This document shows positions 7,127 to 12,665 of a stretch of DNA of 12,665 nucleotides, piece after piece. The notes under the pieces are model-generated. The model saw only the letters and a program-made list of their open reading frames with translations, was not told the origin of the DNA and did no database searches. The stretch lies in contig DBRU01000045.1 of NCBI GenBank assembly GCA_002306375.1, positions 44,913-57,577 on the forward strand. Direction: 5' to 3'. Within the stretch, counting starts at the first letter, position 1; each line of letters begins with the position of its first letter. The DNA comes from Faecalibacterium sp. UBA1360. GTDB lineage: Bacteria; Bacillota; Clostridia; Oscillospirales; Ruminococcaceae. Position numbers and translations under genes: made by a program.

Positions 7127-8400
7127 TGGGGGCCTCCTTTCGTGAGGATGGACAGGATCTCGTCCTCGGTGTAATAGCGGGCGGTGGTGTAGGTGCGCAG
7201 CTTGTTGGAGCAGGTGATCACCGGCATGGGCCCGCACAGGGGATTGTTCATGTACATCAGCGGGCAGATGCAGGACAGGATCACCCCGGCTCCCGCCAGG
7301 CGGGGGGCGTAGACCGTGGCCTCAAAGGCCTTTTTGACGCCCGGGGCCGTGGTGAACACCGTGGGCACTGTGACCTTTTTGCGCCCGGCGGCCCGCAGGC
7401 CCTGTTCCAGGCGCAGCGTCCAGTCCTTGAGCTGCTGCAAGCTCAGGTGGGGGCAGCCCACAAAGCACAGCTTGGGGGCTGCGTCGGGGTTTTTCCACAC
7501 CAGGGGGTAGCTGTCTTTGACCCGCCGGAGTTCGGCGTCGTCGATGACGTATTCCCTGGCGTCGGGGGCGATCAGGTCCCGGCCCAGGTCTTTGGCTTCG
7601 GGGGTCAGCCCGTCGATGTGGTACAGCCCCACCGCCCCGTTGGAGGCCGTGGCCGCGCCGAAGTCTTTCAGGTAGGCGCAGGCGTCGTCGTTGAGTTCCT
7701 GCCCCAGCCAGCGGTCCAGGCCGACGACGTAGGGCACGTCCTCCATCACCTTCATGCCGATGGCCGAACCCAGCAGCTGGGCCTCGGGCTTTTTGGTGGT
7801 CTCGACCCGCACGACCCAGGTGGCCTTGCGGCCCTCGTCGGTGAGCAGGCCGAAACAGGGCACGTACCCGGCCACCGACCCCATCAGGTCCATGATGCCC
7901 GAATTGCGGTTGCACCGCGCCCCCAGCACCGAGTTGGCGTACACCACGGCCGAGGACTCGGCCCAGCTGAGCACCTCGCCCCTGGCCGGGCGGTTGCCCT
8001 GCTCGTCCAGGTAGCATGCGCAGCTGAAAGCGTCCTCATTCATCAGGCCCAGCTGTTTGAGCTGGTTTTCGTAAAAGTCCTGTTTTGAGTACATGAACTT
8101 TTTGAACACGAGGTTTTGCAGCCAGTTGGCCGGCACCTTCGGGTCCAGGGGCCGGGGGTCCGCCGAGAATTTCTGCCCCGACACCGCCCCGGCTTCGATC
8201 AGCTGGTCCATCAGGTCGTACACCGGGCCCAACGCCTTGAGCCCGAAGGAAGTCACCAGATGATTGTACCGGGAGGTCACGGGCACGAGCTTTTCGGCTC
8301 CAAAGATCTCGCCGTACATGATCAGCGTTTTCATGACCTTGGCCATGGTCTCGCCTTTGGCGCCGTTGAGGATGTCCTGTTGTTCCTTTGTCAGAACCAT
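7123..8400 (-). CDS. Aconitase X large catalytic subunit (DUF521)
   Basis: 425 residues, the length of the separate large subunit. Recognisable family blocks: MAKVMKTLIMYGEIFGAEKLVPV (19-41), AFSCACYLDEQGNRPARGEV (124-143), WAESSAVVYANSVLGAR (146-162), FVGCPHLSLQQL (313-324) and VILSCICPLMYMNNP (373-387). Probable Fe-S ligands are among Cys129, Cys316 and Cys377/379. Known aconitase X enzymes dehydrate cis-3-hydroxy-L-proline (bacteria) or mevalonate 5-phosphate (archaea). Here residues 160-170 read GARCNRNSGIM instead of the GARTNRE-type sequence I recall, so the substrate may differ. The start at 8400 follows AAGGAGG, which overlaps the stop of the ene-reductase gene 12 nt away. Expression is coupled to both neighbours. 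Family sure, substrate unknown. Confidence 0.9.
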   Translation of the reverse strand: MVLTKEQQDILNGAKGETMAKVMKTLIMYGEIFGAEKLVPVTSRYNHLVTSFGLKALGPVYDLMDQLIEAGAVSGQKFSADPRPLDPKVPANWLQNLVFKKFMYSKQDFYENQLKQLGLMNEDAFSCACYLDEQGNRPARGEVLSWAESSAVVYANSVLGARCNRNSGIMDLMGSVAGYVPCFGLLTDEGRKATWVVRVETTKKPEAQLLGSAIGMKVMEDVPYVVGLDRWLGQELNDDACAYLKDFGAATASNGAVGLYHIDGLTPEAKDLGRDLIAPDAREYVIDDAELRRVKDSYPLVWKNPDAAPKLCFVGCPHLSLQQLKDWTLRLEQGLRAAGRKKVTVPTVFTTAPGVKKAFEATVYAPRLAGAGVILSCICPLMYMNNPLCGPMPVITCSNKLRTYTTARYYTEDEILSILTKGGPQ

Positions 8401-8412
8401 GCCGTTGCCTCC

Positions 8413-10470
8413 TTACAGTTTCATGCACACGTCCCACGCCCGCCAGATCACGGTGCGCAGGTTGCCCACCTTGTCGGCGTCGCCCACCAGGTGGATGTGC
8501 CGGCCCTTGGGGGCCAGCGGCGCGGGGCGGTACCCCACCGACAAAATCACCGAGTCGGCGGCCAGCTCCCGGGCGGGGCCGTCCTTGCCGGCCACAAAGA
8601 CCTTGCCGTCCCGGATCTCCCTGACCGTGGTCTCCAGGTATACGGGCACCCGGTTGGTCTTGAAGAAGTCCCGCAGATAGCTGGCGTTGGCCAGGCACAC
8701 GCCGGTCACGGCGATCAGGTCGTCCTTCATCTCCACGATCACGGGGTGCTTGCCCTGCAAATACAGGTCATAGGCGATCTCGCAGCCGGTCAGGCCGCCG
8801 CCCACCACGACCACCTTGTCCCCCACGGGGCGCTTGCCCAGCAGGTAGTCCACGGCCTCGATGCCCTTGTCGGCCCCGGGCACGGGCAGGCGCACGGGGG
8901 TCGAGCCGGTGGCCACGATCACCTCGTCGGCGTGCAGGTCGGCGGGGTCCCTGACCTGGGCGTTGAGCCTGACGGTCAGGTTGGGGTACTTGGTCAGCTC
9001 CCGGGCGTACCAGGCCAGCAGGTCCCGGTCCTTCTCTTTGAAGGAGGGGGCGGCCGCCGCCACGAACACGCCGCCCAGGCGGTCGGACTTTTCGTACAGG
9101 GTCACGTTGTGGCCCCGCCGGGCGCAGACCAGGGCGGACTCCATGCCGCCGATGCCGCCGCCGATGACCGCGATCTCCTTGGGGGCGGCGGCGGGCAGGA
9201 TGCGGTACTTTTTCGACTGCATGGTCCGGGGGTTCAGGGCGCACCGGGCCATGCCCCGGGTGTCGGGCAGGGTCTGGGTGTTGGCGTGGCCCTTGTGGTG
9301 GGACATGTTGAAGCAGGCGTTGTGGCAGCAGATGCAGGGGCGGATGTCCTGCCTGCGGTCTTCCAGCAGCTTGGTCACCCATTCGCCGTCGGCCAAAAAC
9401 TGCCGGGCCACGCCCATGGCGTCGATGCGTCCGTCGGCGATGGCCCGGGCGGCCACGTCCGGCTCCATGCGGCCGGCGCACACCACGGGGATGTCCACGC
9501 ACTGCTTGATGTGGGCCACGTCCTCCAGGTTGCAGTTCTGGGGCATGTACATCGGCGGATGGGCCCAGTACCAGGAATCGTAGGTGCCGTTGTCGGCGTT
9601 GAGCATGTCGTACCCGGCCTCCTGCAGGTAGCGGGCGGCCTTTTCGCTCTCGGCCATGTCGCGGCCGATCTCGTCGTATTTCTCGCCGGGCAAGGCGCCG
9701 TAGCAGAAATCCTTGACCTTGGAGATCACGCTGTACCGCACCGACACGGGGTAATCGGCCCCGCAGGTCTTTTTGATGGCCTTGACGATCTCCACGGCAA
9801 AGCGGTAGCGGTTCTCAAAGCTGCCGCCGTAGCGGTCGGCCCGGTGGTTGGTGTACTTCATGGCGAACTGGTCCAGCAGGTAGCCCTCATGCACGGCGTG
9901 CACCTCCACGCCGTCCACGCCGGCCTCCTTGCACAGGGCCGCCGTTTTGGCAAAGGCCACCACGATCTCCTCGATCTGGCGCAGGGTCATCTCGGGGCAA
10001 ATCACGTCCTCGGCCCAGCGGGAGGGCAGGGGGCTGGGGCTGGCCAGCTGGTAGTCGGTGTCCAGAACGGGCTTGGCCAGCACCCGCAGCACGGGGTTCT
10101 TGTGCAAGGGCAGCACCTGGTCCGAGATGCCCCAGGAACGGCCCATGCCGGCCGTGATTTGTACGAACAGTTTGGCCCCGGTGGCGTGGATCTCGGTCAT
10201 ATACTGTTTGAGTTCCGCAAACATCTTTTTGTTCTGGTACAGCCAGCGCCCGCCGATGGTGTCCCGGATGGGGGCGATGCCCGGAATGATCAGGCCCACG
10301 TTGTTTTTGGCCCGCTCCAGGAAAAAGGCGGCGGCCTCCTTGTCAAAGTGGTTGGGCTCCATCCATCCGAACAGGGACGTGCCGCCCATGGGGCACAGGA
10401 CGATGCGGTTCTTGATCTCCACCTTCCCGATCTTCCAGGGGGTGAACAGGGCTTGGTAGGTTTGGTCCAT
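8413..10470 (-). CDS. Old-Yellow-Enzyme-type NAD(P)H ene-reductase (FMN, Fe-S, FAD; 2-enoate/2,4-dienoyl-CoA reductase family)
   Basis: 685 residues in three parts. Residues 1-370 are the FMN barrel (LFTPWKIGKVEIKNRIVLCP; active-site pair His191/His194 in VEVHAVHEGYLLDQF; RYGGSFENR at 213-221; CAGRMEPDVAARAIADGRID). A [4Fe-4S] cluster region follows (Cys379, Cys382, Cys386, Cys410). The C-terminal half binds FAD and NAD(P)H through IGGGIGGMESA (436-446) and VVVGGGLTGCE (554-564). Such enzymes (2-enoate, dienoyl-CoA, cinnamate and bile-acid enone reductases) reduce activated C=C bonds. I chose ATG 10470, with AAGGA 9-10 nt upstream; an in-frame ATG at 10560 has no RBS. It is the first gene of an operon with split aconitase X, suggesting it reduces the dehydration product (inference). 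The last two Cys are 23 residues apart, wider than the usual 11-12. Confidence 0.92.
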   Translation of the reverse strand: MDQTYQALFTPWKIGKVEIKNRIVLCPMGGTSLFGWMEPNHFDKEAAAFFLERAKNNVGLIIPGIAPIRDTIGGRWLYQNKKMFAELKQYMTEIHATGAKLFVQITAGMGRSWGISDQVLPLHKNPVLRVLAKPVLDTDYQLASPSPLPSRWAEDVICPEMTLRQIEEIVVAFAKTAALCKEAGVDGVEVHAVHEGYLLDQFAMKYTNHRADRYGGSFENRYRFAVEIVKAIKKTCGADYPVSVRYSVISKVKDFCYGALPGEKYDEIGRDMAESEKAARYLQEAGYDMLNADNGTYDSWYWAHPPMYMPQNCNLEDVAHIKQCVDIPVVCAGRMEPDVAARAIADGRIDAMGVARQFLADGEWVTKLLEDRRQDIRPCICCHNACFNMSHHKGHANTQTLPDTRGMARCALNPRTMQSKKYRILPAAAPKEIAVIGGGIGGMESALVCARRGHNVTLYEKSDRLGGVFVAAAAPSFKEKDRDLLAWYARELTKYPNLTVRLNAQVRDPADLHADEVIVATGSTPVRLPVPGADKGIEAVDYLLGKRPVGDKVVVVGGGLTGCEIAYDLYLQGKHPVIVEMKDDLIAVTGVCLANASYLRDFFKTNRVPVYLETTVREIRDGKVFVAGKDGPARELAADSVILSVGYRPAPLAPKGRHIHLVGDADKVGNLRTVIWRAWDVCMKL

Positions 10471-10604
10471 CAGGTCATATCCTTTCCGCCGGGCATGCGC
10501 CGGGGCACAACGCGGGGCGCAAAGCGCGAACGACATAAGAGAACAAAGGCTTTGCGGCATTGTTTTCTCACAGAACCGCGCGACCGCGCGCAAGACCGGC
10601 TTTT
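10471..10604 (-). promoter_or_regulatory. Untranslated leader of the ene-reductase/aconitase X operon
   Basis: About 130 nt lie between the predicted start point (near 10604) and ATG 10470. They hold an inverted repeat CGCAAAGC/GCTTTGCG (10518-10525 and 10549-10556, 23-nt spacer) and a GC-rich alternating stretch near 10577-10591. No known riboswitch pattern was recognised. The leader frame is open in phase with the gene. Confidence 0.35.
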
Positions 10605-10610
10605 TTCTTT

Positions 10611-10639
10611 ATTGTACCGTGCGGCCGCCGGCTTGTAAA
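10611..10639 (-). promoter_or_regulatory. Promoter of the ene-reductase/aconitase X operon
   Basis: Read on the minus strand: TTTACA (10639-10634), a 17-nt spacer, then TACAAT (10616-10611). Each hexamer differs from consensus at one position. The -35 lies only 6 nt from the -35 of the divergent promoter serving the Gfo/Idh/MocA gene. Confidence 0.75.
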
Positions 10640-10645
10640 GGGCGG

Positions 10646-10675
10646 TTGCCCCGGCGCGCGCCGCCGTGGTATACT
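10646..10675 (+). promoter_or_regulatory. Promoter of the Gfo/Idh/MocA gene
   Basis: TTGCCC (10646-10651), an 18-nt spacer and TATACT (10670-10675), preceded by TGG as an extended -10. Transcription would start near 10682, about 27 nt before the ATG. Confidence 0.7.
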
Positions 10676-10708
10676 GAAGCAAACATCCCCGCGAAGGAGG
10701 GTAAAAGC

Positions 10709-11698
10709 ATGAAACTTGGTATTCTGGGCGCGGGCGGCATTGCCCGCGTGATGGCAAAGACCCTGCGCATGCTCAATGAGAACGGACACCCGGAGGTGGA
10801 ACTGTACGCGGTGGCGGCCCGCGACCCGGACAGGGCCCGGGCCTTTGCCGCCGAAGAGGGCGTGCGCAAGGCCTTTGGCAGCTATGAGGAGATGCTGCGC
10901 GACCCCGAGCTGGATCTGGTGTACATCGCCACGCCCCATTCCCACCATTACCGCCATATGCGCCTGTGCATCGACCACGGCAAGCATGTCCTGTGCGAAA
11001 AGGCCTTTACGGTCAGCGCCCGCCAGGCCGCGGACGCCCTGAACCGCGCCCGGGCCAAGGGCCTGCTGGTCACCGAGGCTATCTGGACCCGGTACCAGCC
11101 CATGCGTGGCATCATCGACGGGGTGGTGGCCGGGGGGCTCATCGGCGAACCCAAACGCCTGACCGCCAGCCTGGGGTACCCCATCACGGGCAACCGCCGC
11201 ATCGTGGACCCCGAACTGGCCGGGGGCGCTTTGCTGGACGTGGGCGTCTACCCCCTGAACTTTGCCGAGATGGTCTTTGGCCGCCCCGTGGCCCTGCACG
11301 GCCTGTGCGCCAAAAACGAGGCCGGGGTGGACCTGGACGACAGCATGACCCTGCTGTGGCCCGACGGGCGCATGGCCACCCTGACCGCCACCACCACCTC
11401 GGTGGCCGACCGGCGTGGCATCGTGTATGGTACCAAGGGCTACCTGGTGGTGGACAACATCAACAACCCCCAGGGCGTGCGGGCGTATGACATCGACCAT
11501 CGCCTGGTGTACGAGCAGGCCTGCCCGCCCCAACTGACCGGCTACGAGTATGAGGTGCTGGAGACCGTGAACTGCATCCGGGCCGGAGCTTTGGAGTGCC
11601 CCTCCATGCCCCATGCCGAGACCATCCACATGATGGAGCAGATGGACCATCTGCGGGCCCAGATGGGTATTGTCTACCCCTGCGAGGAGATCGACTGA
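10709..11698 (+). CDS. Gfo/Idh/MocA family NAD(P)-dependent oxidoreductase
   Basis: 329 residues. The N-terminal Rossmann domain opens with LGILGAGGIARVMAKTL (GxGxxG at 7-12) and runs through DLVYIATPHSHHY to HVLCEKAFTV, where Lys98 matches the catalytic Lys of the EKP motif, although the Pro is Ala. The C-terminal domain carries GGALLDVGVYPLNFAE with Asp177 and Tyr181. A Tyr at this place, rather than the usual His, recalls dimeric dihydrodiol dehydrogenase and glucose-fructose oxidoreductase members. Substrates in this family are mostly sugars, cyclitols or diols; this one is unknown. ATG 10709 has GAAGGAGGG at 8 nt. The gene is monocistronic and divergent from the ene-reductase operon with closely spaced promoters, so a shared regulator is possible. 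It appears intact. Confidence 0.93.
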   Translation: MKLGILGAGGIARVMAKTLRMLNENGHPEVELYAVAARDPDRARAFAAEEGVRKAFGSYEEMLRDPELDLVYIATPHSHHYRHMRLCIDHGKHVLCEKAFTVSARQAADALNRARAKGLLVTEAIWTRYQPMRGIIDGVVAGGLIGEPKRLTASLGYPITGNRRIVDPELAGGALLDVGVYPLNFAEMVFGRPVALHGLCAKNEAGVDLDDSMTLLWPDGRMATLTATTTSVADRRGIVYGTKGYLVVDNINNPQGVRAYDIDHRLVYEQACPPQLTGYEYEVLETVNCIRAGALECPSMPHAETIHMMEQMDHLRAQMGIVYPCEEID

Positions 11699-11703
11699 TT
11701 TTT

Positions 11704-11726
11704 GCCCCCCGCCCCGGCGGGGGGGC
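11704..11726 (+). terminator. Possible GC hairpin after the Gfo/Idh/MocA gene
   Basis: GCCCCCC (11704-11710) pairs with GGGGGGC (11720-11726), with two more pairs beyond a bulge, starting 5 nt after the stop. T5 lies before rather than after the stem, so it is not a classical intrinsic terminator. It may only slow or protect transcripts. Confidence 0.35.
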
Positions 11727-11728
11727 GC

Positions 11729-11756
11729 TTGCGTCCCGGCCCGAAAAGAGTATACT
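11729..11756 (+). promoter_or_regulatory. Promoter of the DUF1275 gene
   Basis: TTGCGT (11729-11734), a 16-nt spacer and TATACT (11751-11756). Transcription would start near 11763, which rules out the upstream in-frame ATG at 11702 as the translation start. Confidence 0.65.
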
Positions 11757-11791
11757 ATAGATCGGATACCGATGGAAAAGAGGCGCGTGCG

Positions 11792-12517
11792 TTGCAAACC
11801 GAACAAGAAAAACGATTCCTGACCTGTGAGAGAAACTGGGTCTACTTTACCCTGATCTGTGTGGCGGGGTTCTGGGGGGCCTACACCTACCTGCTGCGCG
11901 GGGGCATCTTCTGCAATGCCCAGACCGGCAACGTGGTGCTCATGGGTCTGGCCCTGGGCTCGGGCGAGTGGGGCAAGGCCGGGTATTATCTGGTGCCCAT
12001 CTCGGCCTATATTCTGGGGGCCTTTGTGTCCGAGCTGGTGCCCAACCCCCTCAAGCACCGGCTGCGGGTGCGGTGGGACACCATCCTGATGCTGGTGGAA
12101 ATGCTGGTCGTGCTGGCGCTGGGGGCGCTGCCCGATTCGGCCCCCGTGCAGATCTCCCAGGTGGTCATCAACTTCATTGCCTCCATGCAGTACAACACCT
12201 TCCGCCAGGCCGAGGGCGTGCCCGTGGCCACCACCTTCGTCACCAACCACATCCGGCAGGTGGGGGTGGGCCTGGCCGTGGAACTGCGCCACCGGGCCAG
12301 CGCCGACAAGACCCACCGCCTCAAGTGGGCCCGCCACGCGGGCATGCTGCTGTTCTTTACAGCCGGGGCGGTCGCCGGCACGGTGTGCGGGCGGCTGCTG
12401 GGCGGGCGCTCGATCTGGGTCACCGTGCTGCCCCTGGGCGTCATTTTCGCCACGCTGCTGCGCGCCGATCTGACCACCGAGCGGGAGCTGGTGGAACAAA
12501 AGCCGTCGGGCCATTGA
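11792..12517 (+). CDS. DUF1275 (YoaK-like) membrane protein
   Basis: 241 residues, a usual length for the family. It has six to seven hydrophobic segments, starting with NWVYFTLICVAGFWGAYTYL. Family motifs are visible: FCNAQTGNVVLMGLALG (about 39-55, with the conserved TGN), SAYILGAFVSEL, and MQYNTFRQAEGVPVATTFVT followed by NHIRQVG. The function of the family is not established; transport has been suggested. I chose TTG 11792 because AAAGAGG (11777-11783) is 8 nt upstream, the predicted promoter lies inside the longer frame, and the next in-frame ATG falls within the TGN motif. An ATG at 11772 is in another frame and closes after 16 codons. The gene seems to be a single unit and intact. Confidence 0.85.
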   Translation: MQTEQEKRFLTCERNWVYFTLICVAGFWGAYTYLLRGGIFCNAQTGNVVLMGLALGSGEWGKAGYYLVPISAYILGAFVSELVPNPLKHRLRVRWDTILMLVEMLVVLALGALPDSAPVQISQVVINFIASMQYNTFRQAEGVPVATTFVTNHIRQVGVGLAVELRHRASADKTHRLKWARHAGMLLFFTAGAVAGTVCGRLLGGRSIWVTVLPLGVIFATLLRADLTTERELVEQKPSGH

Positions 12518-12554
12518 ACGCCGCAAAAATCCGGCAAAGCGACGCCCCCGGTAC

Positions 12555-12583
12555 TGGACTTGCGGGCCGGGGCGCGGTATGAT
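12555..12583 (+). promoter_or_regulatory. Promoter of an off-window gene
   Basis: TGGACT (12555-12560), a 17-nt spacer and TATGAT (12578-12583). The start point would be near 12590, followed by two hairpins and a Shine-Dalgarno-like sequence. Confidence 0.5.
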
Positions 12584-12602
12584 AAGACCGATACGACCAA
12601 AA

Positions 12603-12639
12603 CGCCCGGCACCGGGCGAAAACGGGGCCGTCGGCCCCG
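12603..12639 (+). other. Two small hairpins in the leader of the off-window gene
   Basis: CGCCCG/CGGGCG (12603-12608 and 12613-12618, GCAC loop) and CGGGGCC/GGCCCCG (12623-12629 and 12633-12639, GTC loop) lie between the promoter and the ribosome binding site. No T-run follows. They could be a leader structure or chance in GC-rich DNA. Confidence 0.35.
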
Positions 12640-12658
12640 ATCAACAGGCGGTGATCTC

Positions 12659-12665
12659 GTGAACA
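12659..12665 (+). CDS. Start of an unknown gene, 3' partial
   Basis: GTG at 12659 is preceded by AGGCGGTGATC (12646-12656), a one-mismatch version of the AGGAGGTGATC complement of the 16S rRNA end. Together with the promoter at 12555-12583 this suggests a gene beginning here. Only two codons are inside the window, so nothing can be said about its product. Confidence 0.4.

Noticed and set aside
1519..10470. A direct link between the TRAP transporter and the aconitase X/ene-reductase operon as importer and pathway
   Set aside because: They are on opposite strands, about 1.6 kb or more apart, separated by icd and two terminators. Nothing in the sequence ties the transporter ligand to that pathway.
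8116..10638. An 840-codon open frame on the plus strand opposite the ene-reductase and part of aconitase X
   Set aside because: Its translation is a monotonous Gly/His/Val/Gln-rich string with no domain pattern. It is the antisense shadow of GC-rich codons in real genes, and it lacks a ribosome binding site.
10568..12526. A 652-codon open frame on the minus strand opposite the Gfo/Idh/MocA and DUF1275 genes
   Set aside because: It has the same Gly/His/Gln-rich composition, crosses two real genes and their promoters, and resembles no protein family.
1..12665. Search for tRNA, rRNA, CRISPR arrays, insertion sequences, phage or defence genes
   Set aside because: No repeat arrays, transposase-like proteins, cloverleaf sequences or rRNA stretches were recognised by eye. 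The window reads as ordinary metabolic chromosome.

Overview
The window looks like chromosomal DNA from a GC-rich anaerobic member of the Clostridia, perhaps an Oscillospirales gut bacterium of the Faecalibacterium/Gemmiger/Subdoligranulum kind. This placement is inference. It rests on the high GC, strong AAGGAGG-type ribosome binding sites, GC-rich hairpin terminators, and a gene mix (GH31 glycosidase, TRAP transporter, SfsA, split aconitase X, Old-Yellow-Enzyme-type ene-reductase, DUF1275 membrane protein) typical of such genomes. No marker gene fixes the species.

Layout. (1) Positions 1-1141 (+) hold the end of a GH31 alpha-glucosidase-like gene whose whole catalytic barrel is missing by an in-frame deletion; a UUCG-loop terminator follows. 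(2) Positions 1142-1518 are a regulatory gap with a probable extended -10 promoter. (3) Positions 1519-4357 (+) are a TRAP-transporter operon: solute-binding protein, small permease, large permease. The binding-protein gene is broken: its lipoprotein signal peptide and its mature domain lie in different frames, joined at an ATGA. (4) Positions 4639-5853 (+) encode a eukaryotic-type NADP isocitrate dehydrogenase with its own promoter, ending at a bidirectional terminator shared with the opposing operon. (5) Positions 10470 down to 5941 (-) form a probable four-gene operon: FMN/FAD/Fe-S ene-reductase, aconitase X large subunit, aconitase X small subunit (ATGA overlap), and sfsA. (6) Positions 10709-11698 (+) are a divergently transcribed Gfo/Idh/MocA oxidoreductase. 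(7) Positions 11792-12517 (+) are a DUF1275 membrane protein starting at TTG. (8) A further promoter and GTG start at the right edge open an off-window gene.

The most coherent functional idea is the minus-strand operon. Aconitase X enzymes remove water from a hydroxy acid, and ene-reductases reduce the resulting activated C=C bond. Together they could carry out a reductive dehydroxylation of an unknown hydroxy acid or hydroxy-amino acid, serving as an electron sink or a salvage route. The Gfo/Idh/MocA gene faces it across a compact divergent promoter. The substrate cannot be read from the sequence. The two damaged genes at the left, GH31 and dctP, are either real gene decay or assembly/consensus errors; the sequence alone cannot decide.
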